A stretch of DNA of 64,000 nucleotides from Synechococcus sp. M16.1 (GCF_014279895.1 NZ_CP047954.1:682001-746000), one strand, 5' to 3'; numbered from the stretch's first letter, positions 9,702 to 19,906 are shown. A program made the numbers and translations. The notes: a model not told the origin generated them from the letters alone.

Positions 9702-10379
9702 TCAGACGGGGGGATTGCCAGGCAGGTCCTTGCGGCTGCTGAGCACGCGGTCGATCAGTCCGTACTCAACGGCTTGTTGAGGAGTGAGGTAGCTCATCCG
9801 GTCGGAGTCCTTGCTCAGCTCCTCTACAGAACGACCTGTGTTGGTGGAGAGGATCTCGAGCATTGCCTGCTTGTTGTGCAGCACTTCTTTGGCCCGGATC
9901 TGGATGTCCGTCGCCTGGCCGCGGGCGCCGCTGCGGGGCTGGTGCAGAACGATGGAGGAGTGAGGCAACGCGGCCCGTTGACCTTTGGTCCCTGCCGAAA
10001 GAATCACTGCCGCCGTGCCCATGGCCTGGCCGATGCAGATGGTGTGCACCGGAGGCTTCACATAGCGGAGGGTGTCGCAGATGGCGAAGGCTTCGGTCTC
10101 GAATCCGATCGCATCACCCGAGTACCAGCTGGTGCCAGTGGAGTTGATATAGAAGTAAATCGGCTTCTCTGGGTTGTCGAACTCCAGATAAAGCAGCTGA
10201 GCAATGATCAGCTCAGTCACATCGATGCCCATCTGACGCTTGGCGTCGTCGTCAGAGAACAGGGGCAAGCCCAGGTAAACGATTCGCTCCTTGAGCAGGA
10301 GTGAGGGAAGGTCTGGAGGTGGTGTGCGCATCACGGCGCTGTCGCCGTAGTACGGGGCCGAAGTTGTCATCTCCACCAT
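9702..10379 (-). CDS. clpR: Inactive Clp protease subunit ClpR
   Basis: A 225-aa ClpP paralogue lacking the nucleophile. In the ClpP alignment GLAASMG becomes GQAMGTA, so the active-site Ser position is Gly121, while His146 (SSIVLHQP) is kept. It also has the ClpR-type insertion SWYSGDAIGFETEAF before the first catalytic region. Such subunits are structural members of the cyanobacterial ClpP3/R ring. It is followed by clpP on the same strand, as expected. Start ATG 10379. Confidence 0.94.
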   Translation of the reverse strand: MVEMTTSAPYYGDSAVMRTPPPDLPSLLLKERIVYLGLPLFSDDDAKRQMGIDVTELIIAQLLYLEFDNPEKPIYFYINSTGTSWYSGDAIGFETEAFAICDTLRYVKPPVHTICIGQAMGTAAVILSAGTKGQRAALPHSSIVLHQPRSGARGQATDIQIRAKEVLHNKQAMLEILSTNTGRSVEELSKDSDRMSYLTPQQAVEYGLIDRVLSSRKDLPGNPPV

Positions 10380-10394
10380 CGCGGTGGGGCGAGC

Positions 10395-11552
10395 CTAGCC
10401 GGGGTCAGCGGGCTTGCGGTTGCTGGTTTTGGCCGGTTTTCCCTGACTTTTCGATTTGGATGAGGGCTTGGTGTCGGTTGATGCATCGTTCTCGTCCAAC
10501 CGTGCAAACACCATGCGCCCGGTTGGGGTTTGCAGGGCACCGGTCACCACCACAGGTTTGCGTTGGCCGATCAGCGATTTCGCCTCGTTGACCACCACCA
10601 TCGTTCCGTCATCGAGGTAGCCGACACCCTGGCTGTCCTCCTTGCCCTCTCGCACGATCTTGAGTTTGAGCTCATCGCCGGGTTGCACTTCAGGCCGCAA
10701 CGCGATCACCAGCTCACTCAGATTCATCACCTTCAGGTCTTTGACCTGGGCCACCTGCGCCAGGTTGAAGTCTGCGGTCACCAGCGTGCCGCCGGTGTCA
10801 GATGCCAACTGCAGCAATCGGTCGTCCGTTCCCTTGCCGTCGTAACGGGTGCTGTTGATCACCAACCGCCGCCCGTAGGTTTCCCGCAGATCCTTCAGAA
10901 GCTTCAGGCCACGTCGGCCCTTGGCCCGCTTTTCGATGTTGGTGGAATCCGACAGCTGCTGCATCTCATCGATCACCGATTCGGCAACGATCACCTGCCC
11001 TTCCAGCAATCCGCAGGCGAGCATGCCGCGGATCCGGCCATCGATGATCACGCTGGTGTCCAGGATCTTGGCCGTGGCGGGGGTCAGCACCCCATCAGCC
11101 ACCAGCAGCGCCTCCGTGCTCGCGGGATTGAACAGGCGCAGCAGCGTGCGGCCGTGAACTTCCGCCAGGTTGCTTCCGAGAATGCCAAAAAAGACATTGC
11201 TCACCACCGCCAGAAGGGGTTTGAGCAGAACAATTCCTCCGGAGAACGGAAGCAGCAGAACAGGCAGCAGCAGCAGGTTGGCCACCAGCAACCCCAGGAT
11301 CAGGCCGACAGCCCGGCTCACCAGCAGATCGGTGGGCATGGTGCGCACCTGTTGCATCAGGCGCACCCGCAGCTTTTTGAACACCAGGCCTGCGATCAAG
11401 CCAATGCCACCGCCAGCTCCGCTGAGCTGGAGACGCAACTGTTCAGCATTGGTGGTTGCACTCACCAGGCCGTCGGGCAGCAAGTGAATCCCCATCCACC
11501 CGGCAGCTGCACCGGAAACCACAAACAGAAGCAGGATGAGCGGATCCACCAT
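10395..11552 (-). CDS. Membrane PIN-TRAM domain protein (YacL-like)
   Basis: A 385-aa protein. The N-terminal third has several hydrophobic spans (ILLLFVVSGAAAGW, LILGLLVANLLLLPVLLLPF). A PIN nuclease domain follows, beginning AKILDTSVIIDGRI and with the acidic residues D of LDTS, E of AESVIDE, D of TDDRLL and D of TADFNL. A TRAM domain (LKLKIVREGKEDSQGVGYLDDG) ends near residue 350, then a Ser/Lys-rich tail. This is the architecture of Bacillus YacL. The RNA target is unknown. I start at ATG 11552; the frame is open 67 codons further but that extension runs into hemW. The clpR start follows 16 nt past its stop. Confidence 0.88.
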   Translation of the reverse strand: MVDPLILLLFVVSGAAAGWMGIHLLPDGLVSATTNAEQLRLQLSGAGGGIGLIAGLVFKKLRVRLMQQVRTMPTDLLVSRAVGLILGLLVANLLLLPVLLLPFSGGIVLLKPLLAVVSNVFFGILGSNLAEVHGRTLLRLFNPASTEALLVADGVLTPATAKILDTSVIIDGRIRGMLACGLLEGQVIVAESVIDEMQQLSDSTNIEKRAKGRRGLKLLKDLRETYGRRLVINSTRYDGKGTDDRLLQLASDTGGTLVTADFNLAQVAQVKDLKVMNLSELVIALRPEVQPGDELKLKIVREGKEDSQGVGYLDDGTMVVVNEAKSLIGQRKPVVVTGALQTPTGRMVFARLDENDASTDTKPSSKSKSQGKPAKTSNRKPADPG

Positions 11553-11591
11553 GGGTTCAGGTCGTGGCAGCTCGATCCGGATGCCAGAAGC

Positions 11592-12797
11592 ATGCCTTAT
11601 CCCATCCCGCCCCGCAGCGCCTACCTCCACATTCCCTTCTGCCACCGGCGCTGTTACTACTGCGATTTCGCCGTGGTTCCCCTGGGGGACCAGGCTCGAG
11701 CCGACAACGGGCCTGGCAGTCGCTCGATCCGTGAGTACCTCAGCCTGCTGCATCGGGAAATCGCCTCTGCCCCAGGGGGTCCTCCCTTATCCACCGTGTA
11801 CATCGGCGGGGGAACGCCATCGCTGTTGTGCCCCGATCAGATCGGAGCACTGATCGATGCCTTGGCCAACAAATTCGGTCTTCAACCGGGTGCGGAAATC
11901 ACCCTGGAGATGGATCCGGCCACCTTTGATGCCGCGCAGTTGGCCTCCGTTCTGGCCCATGGCGTGAACCGCATCAGCCTGGGGGGGCAGAGCTTTGATG
12001 ATGCGGTGCTCGAGCAGCTGGGGCGTCGGCATCGCCAGAGCGACCTCCATGCGGCGATCGACTGGCTGGTTCAGGCCTGGCGCGATGGCGCGCTTCGGTC
12101 CTGGAGTCTCGATCTCATCCAGAACCTCCCGGGCCAGACCCTGGCCGGGTGGGATGCGCAGTTGGATCAGGCCATTGCCAGTCAGGCTCCCCATCTCTCG
12201 ATTTACGACCTCTCGGTGGAGCCGGGCACGGTGTTTGATCGCCAACGAACGCTTGGCCTGTTGCAGCTGCCGGAGGACGACCTGGCCGTTGCCTTGATGG
12301 AGCGGACCACACAACGGCTGTCGGCTGCTGGACTCAGCCGCTACGAGATTTCCAACCACGCCCGTCCGGGCCATGCCTCCCGTCACAACCGGGTGTACTG
12401 GAGCGGTGCCGGCTGGTGGGGTTTTGGCATGGGAGCGACATCAGCACCCTGGGGGGTGCGTTTGGCGCGACCCCGCACCCGCGCCGCCTACGCGGAATGG
12501 CTGGATCATCCTCCTGAGGAATCAGTCGCCGAGGCTGGGCTCCCTCTGGATGATCAATTGCTGGTGGGTCTGCGGCGCCGGGAAGGGGTGACCCTTCAAG
12601 GTCTTGATGCCGATGCCCTAGTGCGCCGCTGGCAACCTTTCGTTGAGCGTGGATGGCTGCAGCAACGGGCAGGCCGTTGGTGCCTCACCGACCCCGAGGG
12701 CATGGCCCTCAGCAATCAGGTGCTGATTGAGGTGATTCTGTGGTGGGAAGAGTGTTGTTCCGGGTCTGCTGGACCCAACCCTTCAACGCGTCGATGA
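11592..12797 (+). CDS. hemW: Radical SAM protein HemW (HemN-like heme chaperone)
   Basis: A 401-aa radical SAM enzyme. The cluster-binding motif CHRRCYYC gives Cys17, Cys21 and Cys24, followed by [18 protein letters not shown] and [11 protein letters not shown]. HemW proteins lack the extra N-terminal region of true HemN and act as heme chaperones; annotation as coproporphyrinogen III oxidase is a common over-call. ATG 11592 lies 40 nt from the divergent PIN-TRAM gene. The 3' end overlaps panB by 89 bp on the opposite strand; the last recognisable family part is [13 protein letters not shown]. Confidence 0.9.
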   Translation: MPYPIPPRSAYLHIPFCHRRCYYCDFAVVPLGDQARADNGPGSRSIREYLSLLHREIASAPGGPPLSTVYIGGGTPSLLCPDQIGALIDALANKFGLQPGAEITLEMDPATFDAAQLASVLAHGVNRISLGGQSFDDAVLEQLGRRHRQSDLHAAIDWLVQAWRDGALRSWSLDLIQNLPGQTLAGWDAQLDQAIASQAPHLSIYDLSVEPGTVFDRQRTLGLLQLPEDDLAVALMERTTQRLSAAGLSRYEISNHARPGHASRHNRVYWSGAGWWGFGMGATSAPWGVRLARPRTRAAYAEWLDHPPEESVAEAGLPLDDQLLVGLRRREGVTLQGLDADALVRRWQPFVERGWLQQRAGRWCLTDPEGMALSNQVLIEVILWWEECCSGSAGPNPSTRR

Positions 12798-13524
12798 ACA
12801 GGCGGCGGCCATCCACCAGCGCTGGGCTGAAGGGAGGTTGTTTGGCGGTGAGCCCCAGCAGGTCTGCGGTGACGCGCACCTGGCCGTCGCAGCTGTCACC
12901 TGCCCCGATGCCGATCACCGGGATGGTCAGGGCCTGCTGCACCCGGCGCGCCAGCTCGGCAGGAACATGTTCCAGCACCAGGGAGAAGCAGCCCTTCTGC
13001 TCGAGGGTGTGCGCCTGATCAACCAGGCGTTCCTGGCTGATGGCGTCCGTGGCCTGGCGCCTGTACCCCAGGCGATGCACGGCCTGCGGGGTGAGGCCCA
13101 GATGCCCCATCACGGGAATGCCCATGCGCACAAGACGGTCGATTACGGCGACAACCTCGGGTTCCGCCCCCTCCAATTTCACCGCCGCTGCGCTGGACTC
13201 CTTCAACAAACGCCCTGCAGCCGCCACGGCGCGGTCTTCGCCGCACTGGTAGCTGAGAAAGGGCAGGTCACAGACCAGCAGGGGCTGATCGGCCGGCATG
13301 GCCGTCAATCCCCGGGCGACTGCCTGGGTGTGATGGAGCATCTGGTCCAGGCTCACCGGGAGTGTTGTGGCATGGCCCAGCGCCACCATCGCCAGTGAAT
13401 CACCGATCAGCAGCACGTCTGCACCGGCGGCCTCGGCCAGAGCTGCAGAGAGGCTGTCCCAAGCGGTGAGCACGGCGATGGGTTGGCCCTTCTGCTTGAA
13501 GCGGGTCAGATCAGAAGGACGCAT
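12709..13524 (-). CDS. panB: 3-Methyl-2-oxobutanoate hydroxymethyltransferase
   Basis: A 271-aa enzyme that adds a hydroxymethyl group from methylene-THF to ketoisovalerate, the first committed step of pantothenate synthesis. Family stretches are [58 protein letters not shown] and [15 protein letters not shown]. Asp of GDSL is a metal ligand. The ~20-residue C-terminal tail is not conserved and overlaps the end of hemW on the other strand. It starts about 40 nt from the SRP RNA gene. Confidence 0.95.
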   Translation of the reverse strand: MRPSDLTRFKQKGQPIAVLTAWDSLSAALAEAAGADVLLIGDSLAMVALGHATTLPVSLDQMLHHTQAVARGLTAMPADQPLLVCDLPFLSYQCGEDRAVAAAGRLLKESSAAAVKLEGAEPEVVAVIDRLVRMGIPVMGHLGLTPQAVHRLGYRRQATDAISQERLVDQAHTLEQKGCFSLVLEHVPAELARRVQQALTIPVIGIGAGDSCDGQVRVTADLLGLTAKQPPFSPALVDGRRLFIDALKGWVQQTRNNTLPTTESPQSAPDC

Positions 13525-13566
13525 GCAGCTTCAGAACCCCTCGGGGGCTCATTGCTAGCATTCGGC

Positions 13567-13663
13567 CGATTCGGGCCCATGCGGCTCTGACGCCCAAATC
13601 TGGTCAGGACCGGAAGGGAGCAGCCACACGGGATGCTCAGGGCAGGCGTGGGTTCCGGGTCAC
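13567..13663 (+). ncRNA. ffs: Signal recognition particle RNA (small bacterial type)
   Basis: The conserved apical loop region GGTCAGGACCGGAAGGGAGC (13601-13620) is diagnostic of SRP domain IV. The flanks pair: TTCGGGCCCATGC at the 5' side with GCGTGGGTTCCGGG at the 3' side, allowing G-U pairs. About 97 nt; the ends are estimated from the pairing. The protein partner Ffh is at 41804. Confidence 0.9.
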
Positions 13664-13677
13664 CACAATCAATTGAG

Positions 13678-13701
13678 CTGTCAGACCGTGGGGTCTGACA
13701 G
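13678..13701. terminator. Hairpin between SRP RNA and ftsZ
   Basis: CTGTCAGACC and GGTCTGACAG form a perfect 10-bp stem with loop GTGG. It sits 5 nt past the ftsZ stop and 15 nt after the SRP RNA, so it may end both transcripts. There is no strong T run on either side. Confidence 0.55.
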
Positions 13702-13706
13702 CAATC

Positions 13707-14816
13707 TCACAAGCTTCCGTTGTCCTGTTGCTGACGGCGACGCAGGAACTCAGGAATGCGGGCGCCGTTCTCTTCGGGTTCCCCACGATTCAGCATTCCG
13801 GGCACGGAGCGGCTGCGCTCGCTGCGGTACGGCTGCTTGTTCTCGAAGCCTGTAGCGATCACCGTCACGTGGATCTCCCCTTCGAGGGCCTCATCCACCA
13901 CAGCGCCCACGATGATGTTGGCTTCGGGATCGACAACGTCGTAAATCACCTCGGAAGCAGTGGTCATGTCCTCCAGGGTCATGTCTTTACCACCGCTGAT
14001 GTTGATCACACAGCCCTTGGCGCCATCGATGCGCTCGGTTTCCAGCAGCGGGCTTGCAATCGCGGCTTGGGCTGCTTCCACGGCTCTTGAGCGACCGGAA
14101 CCGATGCCGATGCCCAGCAGTGCTGTGCCTGCTTCGGTCATCACGGAGCGAACGTCAGCAAAGTCAACGTTCACCAGGCCCGGGCAGGTGATGATGTCGC
14201 TGATGCCTTTGACGCCCATGCGCAGGACGTCGTCCGCACTCCGGAAGGCTTCCTGAAGGGGAGCTCCGCCGATGGCATCACGCAGGCGGTCGTTGGGGAT
14301 CACGATCAGGGTGTCCACGTGTTCCGCCAACCGAGCGATGCCTTCGTCGGCCTGACGCATGCGACGACGGCCCTCGAAGCTGAACGGCTTGGTCACGATG
14401 CCCACCGTGAGAGCACCGACTTCACGGGCGACTTCGGCCACCACTGGTGCTGCACCAGTTCCCGTTCCACCGCCCATGCCAGCGGCAATGAACACCAGAT
14501 CGGAGCCCTGCAGTGCATCGTGCAGATCCGTGCGGGATTCTTCGGCTGCCTTCTGGCCGATGGTGGGGTTGCCGCCGGCACCCAGTCCGCGGGTCAGGGT
14601 CTGCCCCAACTGCAGCCGTTGCTGGGCCTGCGACTGGATCAGGGCCTGGGCATCGGTGTTCAGAACGCGGTATCCAACCCCCTCAAGATCGCTGAGGATC
14701 ATGCGGTTGACGGCATTGCTCCCGCCACCCCCAACGCCGATGACCTCGATGCGGGCGGACTGGCTGGGCTGGATACCAGCTGCCGTGAAAGACCCTGAGC
14801 CGCTCACCATCTCCAT
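13707..14816 (-). CDS. ftsZ: Cell division GTPase FtsZ
   Basis: A 369-aa tubulin-like protein that forms the division ring. It has [13 protein letters not shown] near the N-terminus, the tubulin signature [11 protein letters not shown], and the T7-loop segment [11 protein letters not shown]. The conserved C-terminal peptide is IPEFLRRR, which binds partners such as SepF or ZipN; zipN/ftn2 is also in this window. Length and domain order are normal. It lies downstream of ftsQ with a 117-nt gap that may hold its own promoter. Confidence 0.97.
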   Translation of the reverse strand: MEMVSGSGSFTAAGIQPSQSARIEVIGVGGGGSNAVNRMILSDLEGVGYRVLNTDAQALIQSQAQQRLQLGQTLTRGLGAGGNPTIGQKAAEESRTDLHDALQGSDLVFIAAGMGGGTGTGAAPVVAEVAREVGALTVGIVTKPFSFEGRRRMRQADEGIARLAEHVDTLIVIPNDRLRDAIGGAPLQEAFRSADDVLRMGVKGISDIITCPGLVNVDFADVRSVMTEAGTALLGIGIGSGRSRAVEAAQAAIASPLLETERIDGAKGCVINISGGKDMTLEDMTTASEVIYDVVDPEANIIVGAVVDEALEGEIHVTVIATGFENKQPYRSERSRSVPGMLNRGEPEENGARIPEFLRRRQQQDNGSL

Positions 14817-14933
14817 CGTCGAGGCAGAACCGTGTGGTTGCGTTGCATTATGTCCCTGAAGCCTTGTCTCGGCTTCAACAGATCACAAACCAGGAGCTGA
14901 GGTTGTGGTCTCCAGATTTTCCACCCGAAGGTT

Positions 14934-15779
14934 TCAGGGTTCAGTTTTGGGCTGCTTGGGGGCGGGTGGCGCCGGCAGTTGCAGTTCCGGGCGGTCCGGA
15001 TTGCTGAGATCAAGGCTGCTGTGATGGGCCCCGCGCAGGTGCTTTGGCAACGTCCGGTTCAGATGGAGGATCGTTTCGATCTGGGTGTTTAAGAGGGCCG
15101 GTTCGCCACCGAGATCAATCCGGCCAAGCTCGGTGGTGATCAGACTGATGTTGCCGTCGGGATCAAGCACGATGGCTTTCAGCATCCCGGCGAAGCGATT
15201 CCGTTCTTGCAGCAGCGCAGCGACCTGACCGCGTTGCGGGCCATTCCAGCCGCGCACCATGATCTCCGTGAGCGGATCTGCTACGGCGTCGCTCAGGGGA
15301 ATCCATTCACCTGCGGCGTTGAGCAGACCCCGTTCCCGTCCAGCGGGTCCCCGACGCTCAGCGCGTGCGATGGGAATCTCCGGCTTCAGGCTGATGACGA
15401 GGCGAGCGGGGAACATCCGGCGCTGCACGTGAGCGCTGTGAACCGGTAAGACCCCGACCAGCTGTTGTTCCAGCTCCCTCGGACTGACCTCCAGCAGGGG
15501 TGAGGGAAAGCGCAGCTTGCCCGCCTCGATCACCTGATTGGTCTCAAGGGCAGCACCGCCGGTCAGGATGACAGCCTCAGGGCTCCGCAGCGTCCAGCCA
15601 TGGCGCAGCAAGATCCAGCTGAATCCGCCACTGAGCAGCAGCAAGGCCACAAAGCGCCAGAGCTGCAGCAACAGGGTCTGGCGGCGCTGCCGGCGTAAGT
15701 CCCGCCGCCGGGCAACCTGCGCGGAAACCGGCCGTTGGGAGGATTTGTTGTTGGTCGAGACCCGGCTCACAGGTCGCAT
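14934..15779 (-). CDS. ftsQ: Cell division protein FtsQ (POTRA domain)
   Basis: A 281-aa bitopic membrane protein. A basic cytoplasmic N-terminus rich in Arg (RRRDLRRQRRQ) precedes one membrane span (FVALLLLSGGFSWILL, about residues 44-59), then a POTRA-type segment (AVILTGGAALETNQVIEAG ... FPARLVISLKPEIPIARAERR) and a C-terminal FtsQ domain. The tail is Pro-rich. Position just upstream of ftsZ and near ddl matches the division cluster. It overlaps the preceding small membrane protein gene by 13 nt. Confidence 0.9.
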   Translation of the reverse strand: MRPVSRVSTNNKSSQRPVSAQVARRRDLRRQRRQTLLLQLWRFVALLLLSGGFSWILLRHGWTLRSPEAVILTGGAALETNQVIEAGKLRFPSPLLEVSPRELEQQLVGVLPVHSAHVQRRMFPARLVISLKPEIPIARAERRGPAGRERGLLNAAGEWIPLSDAVADPLTEIMVRGWNGPQRGQVAALLQERNRFAGMLKAIVLDPDGNISLITTELGRIDLGGEPALLNTQIETILHLNRTLPKHLRGAHHSSLDLSNPDRPELQLPAPPAPKQPKTEP

Positions 15780-16177
15780 CGGGCCCGTGCCATCAGCTGC
15801 TCACCCCAGCTGCGCGCGCGGTCGGCATCAGAGAAGGGCACATCCATCTGCAGATCTTTCCCGATGAGGCGCAGCCGACAACGCCCCTGGGATTCGTCGG
15901 TGAGGGGCGCATCACCGGACGCCAGCGACATCAGCTCCACAAGCTCGAGTTTGCAGACGTCAAACGAGCCCTGATCCTGAAAACTTCCCGCCTCGAAGCT
16001 GCTCCAGTGCAGTTCACCGTCTTTCAGACGGGCACCACCACAACCATCGAGCTTGGCGAGTTCGGAGCCTTCGGCCCAGGTGCAAAACAGGTTTTGGCGC
16101 CGCCGTTCCAGCCATCCGAGCGATGCCAGCAGCACAAAGGCCAGCAGCAGAGGAAACCAGAGCAGTCCGTGGCTCAT
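15767..16177 (-). CDS. Small membrane-anchored protein between ddl and ftsQ
   Basis: A 136-aa protein with one N-terminal membrane segment (LLWFPLLLAFVLLASLGWL) and a soluble domain with four or so cysteines (for example NLFCTWAEG, KLDGCGGARL, FDVCKLEL, QGRCRLRL). I recognise no family. It overlaps ftsQ by 13 nt and follows ddl by 23 nt on the same strand, so co-transcription with the division and wall genes is likely. A role in that process is only an inference from position. Confidence 0.75.
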   Translation of the reverse strand: MSHGLLWFPLLLAFVLLASLGWLERRRQNLFCTWAEGSELAKLDGCGGARLKDGELHWSSFEAGSFQDQGSFDVCKLELVELMSLASGDAPLTDESQGRCRLRLIGKDLQMDVPFSDADRARSWGEQLMARARCDL

Positions 16178-16200
16178 GGGTTAGGCGAAGGACGCTGCGT

Positions 16201-17253
16201 TCATTCTCCTGCGGTTTGGATCAGTTTGTGCACCAACTGTTCGAGTGTTACGCCGCTGGCCGCCCAGAGCATCGGGAACATGCTCTGGGCCGTGAAACCA
16301 GGCAGGGTGTTGATTTCGTTGATCCAGAGCTGATCGTTGGCGTCGTCGTAGAAGAAATCCACCCGACCCATGCCGTTGACGCCCACGGCAGCGCAGGCCT
16401 GTAGGGCCTGGGCGCGGATGCGGTCAGCCACTTCATCCGTCAGAGGAGCAGGAATCAACGTGGTGCTGCGCCCTGCGGTGTATTTCGTCTCGTAGTCGTA
16501 CCAGTCCGCATCAAAACGAACTTCACCGATCACCGACGCTTCGAGCATGTGTCCCCCCAGGACGGCGCATTCCACCTCTCGGGCGTTGACGCCCTGCTCC
16601 ACCACCAGCCTTGGATCGAGCGCTGCAGCCTGATTGAGGCCTGCTTCCAGTTCTTGGCGGGAACGCACCTTGCTGATGCCCACCGAGGAGCCGAGATTGG
16701 CGGGCTTCACAAAGCAGGGGTAGTTCAGTTCGCGTTCAATCCGATCCATGAGGGCCGATCGGCTGATCGCGTTCTCGAGTTCGGATGCGTGCAGGGCCAC
16801 ATAGGGCACCTGGGACAGCCCGGCGCTGGCGAAAGCAGATTTCATCGCCTGCTTGTCCATGCTGACGGCTGAGCAGAGCACGCCGGCACCAACGAACGGT
16901 TTGCCGGTCAGCTGGAACAACCCCTGAATGGTGCCGTCCTCTCCATTGGGACCATGCAGCACCGGGTACCAGAGTTCGACCGCATCACATCCCTCCGGAA
17001 ACCCCTGGAATCCTGATGGGGGCAGAGGTGGGTTGAGCTCCGGTGCGGTTTCGGAGGCCAGGGTTGCTTCGGACAGATCTGTTCCCCACCAGCGACCAGC
17101 ACGGTCGATGTAGATCGGCTGCACCGTGTATCGCTCTCGGTTCTCCCCGCTGCGCAGGCCTCGGACGACGGTCGCCGCAGATCGGATCGACACGTCGTGC
17201 TCTCCAGAGCGGCCTCCAAAGACGAGCCCGACCGTGATGGGACTGGACGGCAT
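16201..17253 (-). CDS. ddl: D-alanine--D-alanine ligase
   Basis: A 350-aa ATP-grasp ligase that makes the D-Ala-D-Ala end of the peptidoglycan stem. It opens [20 protein letters not shown], and has [30 protein letters not shown] and the Mg-binding end [11 protein letters not shown]. Length is normal. The neighbours ftsQ and ftsZ make this part of a division and cell wall block. Confidence 0.96.
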   Translation of the reverse strand: MPSSPITVGLVFGGRSGEHDVSIRSAATVVRGLRSGENRERYTVQPIYIDRAGRWWGTDLSEATLASETAPELNPPLPPSGFQGFPEGCDAVELWYPVLHGPNGEDGTIQGLFQLTGKPFVGAGVLCSAVSMDKQAMKSAFASAGLSQVPYVALHASELENAISRSALMDRIERELNYPCFVKPANLGSSVGISKVRSRQELEAGLNQAAALDPRLVVEQGVNAREVECAVLGGHMLEASVIGEVRFDADWYDYETKYTAGRSTTLIPAPLTDEVADRIRAQALQACAAVGVNGMGRVDFFYDDANDQLWINEINTLPGFTAQSMFPMLWAASGVTLEQLVHKLIQTAGE

Positions 17254-17304
17254 GAATGCGGCGACCCCTGAGCGGTGGGAGCGCCAAAGGTATCAGCGTT
17301 GTGC

Positions 17305-18699
17305 TCAGTGGGGCAGGGGGCTGCCGCTGAGTGAAAAGGAGCGCACCGCATCGATGCGCACCGGCACGAGATCGCCCGCTTCGTAGGCACGACCATCCGC
17401 TCCGGTGGAGCTGAAGAAGGTCAGGCGATTGGTGCGGGTTCGCCCCATCAGCTGCGATGGGTCCTTGGGGTTGATGCCCTCCGCCAGCACTTCTTCCGTG
17501 CGCCCCTCGTAGCGGGCATTGGCCTTGCGGGCGCAGCGTTCCACCAGGGCATTGATTTCGCGCAGGCGTTCCACCTTCACCTCCTCCGGCAGCTGGTTGT
17601 CCCAATGGGCTGCAGGGGTATTGGGCCGGGGTGAATAGGCCGCTGTGTTCACCTGATCGAAACCGATCTCTTCGATCAGATCGAGGGTGCGGCGGTACTG
17701 CGCATCGGTTTCGCCAGGGAAGGCAACGATCACATCGGCACTGAGTGAGGCATCGGGCATGCGCTCACGGATGCGGTCGATGATCCGCCGGTAGCGCTCA
17801 ACGGTGTAGCCCCGGGCCATGGCCTGCAACACGTCGTTGTCCCCGCTCTGAAACGGAATGTGGAAGTGTTCGCAGAGCTTGGGCAGGTCGGCACAGGCAT
17901 CGATCAGCCGCTCGGTGAAGTAGCGCGGATGGCTGGTGGCAAAACGGATCCGTTCAATGCCCTCCACGTCGTGGACGTGATGGAGCAGATCCGTGAGGGT
18001 GTGTTGGCGGCGACCCTCCGGCGTGATGCCCGGCAGATCGCGGCCGTAGGCATCAATGTTCTGGCCGAGCAGAGTGATCTCCTTGTAGCCCTGGGCGGCA
18101 AGACCCTCCATTTCCAGCTTGATCGCCTGGGGCAGCCGTGATTGTTCCTTGCCGCGCACGGAGGGCACCACGCAGTAGGTGCAACGTTCGTTGCAGCCGT
18201 AGATCACATTCACCCAGCCACAGATGCTGCTGTCCCGGCGGGCCGTGGTGATGTCTTCAAGGATGTGGTGGTCTTCGGTGGCGACCACCTGCTGACCGCT
18301 GTCCACCTGCAGCAGAAGGGTTTCAAGCCGATTGGCGTGTTGCGGTCCCATCACCAGATCCAGCTCCGGCACCCGCCGGAGCAGGGACTCGCCCTCCTGC
18401 TGAGCAACGCAGCCCGCCACCACCAGGGTGAGATTGGGGTTGCTGCGTTTCCTCTGGGCCTGTCTGCCGAGGTAGCTGTAAACCTTCTGCTCGGCGTTGT
18501 CCCGGATGGTGCAGGTGTTGTAGAGCACCAGATCGGCATCCAGTTCGGCTGACGCCTCCCGATAGCCCATGGCCTCCAGGATTCCCGCCATCCGTTCGGA
18601 GTCCGCCTTGTTCATCTGGCAGCCGAACGTGGTGATCCAGTAGCTGCCGCGCTGGGGGTTGGCGGTGGCGTCAGTGGCGAGGGGGGCGGAGGCGACCAA
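17305..18699 (-). CDS. miaB: tRNA-2-methylthio-N6-isopentenyladenosine synthase MiaB
   Basis: A 464-aa radical SAM methylthiotransferase acting at A37 of tRNAs that read U-starting codons. The N-terminal UPF0004 domain holds Cys in [25 protein letters not shown] and [10 protein letters not shown]; the radical SAM motif is [17 protein letters not shown]; a TRAM domain ends the protein. All cluster ligands are present. It is the most upstream gene of the minus-strand group that leads to ddl, ftsQ and ftsZ. Confidence 0.96.
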   Translation of the reverse strand: MVASAPLATDATANPQRGSYWITTFGCQMNKADSERMAGILEAMGYREASAELDADLVLYNTCTIRDNAEQKVYSYLGRQAQRKRSNPNLTLVVAGCVAQQEGESLLRRVPELDLVMGPQHANRLETLLLQVDSGQQVVATEDHHILEDITTARRDSSICGWVNVIYGCNERCTYCVVPSVRGKEQSRLPQAIKLEMEGLAAQGYKEITLLGQNIDAYGRDLPGITPEGRRQHTLTDLLHHVHDVEGIERIRFATSHPRYFTERLIDACADLPKLCEHFHIPFQSGDNDVLQAMARGYTVERYRRIIDRIRERMPDASLSADVIVAFPGETDAQYRRTLDLIEEIGFDQVNTAAYSPRPNTPAAHWDNQLPEEVKVERLREINALVERCARKANARYEGRTEEVLAEGINPKDPSQLMGRTRTNRLTFFSSTGADGRAYEAGDLVPVRIDAVRSFSLSGSPLPH

Positions 18700-18749
18700 A
18701 TCTCTGGCTCAAGCCTTCTCAGTGTGAGTCACAGCGGTGTTGTGTCAGT

Positions 18750-19356
18750 TTGGAGATTGACAGCCGGATGGCGATGGGCTGGGCCCTCACACGGTTTTCG
18801 CTCACCAAGGCCGTGCCCCTCATGATCAGCAGGGGCACCACAGCTGCCGCGGTGCGGTTGGAGCTCAGGTTGGAACGTGATGGGCTGGTGGGCCGCGGCG
18901 AGACCGGGGGATTTGAGACCGGCCACCGAGCCTTCGCCCTTGAGGCTGTGGAACAGGAACTGCTGGGGCTTTTGCCGCAACTGGAAGCTCTGGATCCCCA
19001 CCGTCCGCAACGGTTTGAGCCCCTGCTTGCATCCCTGAGTCCCTTGGCCCGTTGTGCCATCGACCTGGCCTTGTGGGACTGGCATGGGCAACGGCTCGGC
19101 CATCCGCTGTGGCGGCTCTGGGGATTGGACCCAGCCGAGGGTGTGGCCACCACAGAATCCCAGGCGAGCTGGGCGCGGCCTGATGGGGCTGCTGAGCCAG
19201 CCAAGGTGGCCGCTGTCGCCCTCAACACCTCCCGCCTTGATGAGGCTCAGGCTCGAGACGAGGTGGAGCGCATCCGCCAGACGCTGGGTCTGCCCTGCAC
19301 AGATCCGATCCGCTGGGGAGCAGAACCGCTTCTCAGGGGCTTTGTTGAATTGTTGA
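18750..19356 (+). pseudogene. Truncated enolase-superfamily gene (dipeptide epimerase/MR-MLE type)
   Basis: The first ~130 residues match the N-terminal capping part and barrel entry of the mandelate racemase/muconate lactonizing family: AVPLMISRGTTAAAVRLEL, GRGETGGFETGH, LSPLARCAIDLALWDWHGQR and PLWRLWGLDP. After GLDP the family pattern stops. The barrel with its metal ligands and catalytic Lys is missing, and the frame runs on through tRNA-His on the other strand. Intact relatives are about 340-370 aa. It is most simply a 3' truncation or internal deletion. The two genes beyond tRNA-His (amidohydrolase, FAD oxidase) may once have worked with it. Confidence 0.7.
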
Positions 19357-19359
19357 GAG

Positions 19360-19433
19360 GGCGAGCGAGGGGATTCGAACCCCCGAATAGCGGCGCCACA
19401 AGCCGCTGCCTTAACCACTTGGCGACGCCCGCC
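19360..19433 (-). tRNA. tRNA-His (GTG)
   Basis: Read on the minus strand: G-1 then GCGGGCG (19426-19432) pairing with CGCTCGC (19361-19367), discriminator C at 19360. The extra G-1 against C73 is the identity mark of bacterial tRNA-His. The anticodon stem AGCGGC/GCCGCT holds anticodon GTG. T arm GGGGGTTCGAATCCCCT. No encoded CCA. Confidence 0.95.
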
Positions 19434-19474
19434 GCGTCCGTGAGAATCTACCAACACGAGCTGCAGCCTGCCTG

Positions 19475-19906
19475 GTGTCCCCTTCATCGCGTCCGCAAGG
19501 TCGGTCTGCTCTGGCGATGTTGGCGGGGGGGATTGCAGCGGTCGGGGTGATCTCGCTGGTGGTGTCCAACCCGTCGTTGGAGGACTATCAAGCTCACGCC
19601 GGTGATCAGCTGGTCCGGTTGGGCACCAAGGAACTGTGCGACGAGCCGACCCTGCCGATGGTGCTGCGTCTCTGGATTCGCAATTGCCCTGAGCTGATTG
19701 CCTCCCAGCGGGATGCACTGGCGGCGTTGGCGGGTCAGTTCACCACCCGTCGAAACTTATTGGTGGCCAGTCTGTATTCCACCCGGATGGAAAGGAAGGA
19801 GATGCTGCCCGGTCTGCGCCTGCCTGGGTTTGAAGTGCTCAGCCTTGGTGTGGCCGGTCGTTTCGTGGTCCTCAGCACCGATGCCAGCAACGGTGCTGAG
19901 CGGTGA
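19475..19906 (+). CDS. DUF4359-like protein with N-terminal membrane anchor
   Basis: A 143-aa protein. A hydrophobic segment (LAMLAGGIAAVGVISLVV) acts as signal anchor and is followed by NPSLEDYQAHAGDQLVRLGT, which resembles the DUF4359 opening in cyanobacteria. The rest has two Cys (KELCDEP, IRNCPELI) and a closing GRFVVLSTD. The start GTG 19475 is the best available; it lies 42 nt from tRNA-His. The stop overlaps the start of the amidohydrolase. Function is unknown; family placement is from memory of the pattern. Confidence 0.7.
   Translation: MSPSSRPQGRSALAMLAGGIAAVGVISLVVSNPSLEDYQAHAGDQLVRLGTKELCDEPTLPMVLRLWIRNCPELIASQRDALAALAGQFTTRRNLLVASLYSTRMERKEMLPGLRLPGFEVLSLGVAGRFVVLSTDASNGAER

Noticed and set aside
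10530-11591. Long N-terminal extension of the hemW frame
   Set aside because: It is antisense to the PIN-TRAM gene; the hemW family starts at about ATG 11592.
18729-19718. Long minus-strand frame of 329 codons
   Set aside because: It lies opposite the enolase remnant and runs through tRNA-His; its composition (Pro, Arg, Gln rich) is that of an antisense shadow in GC-rich DNA.
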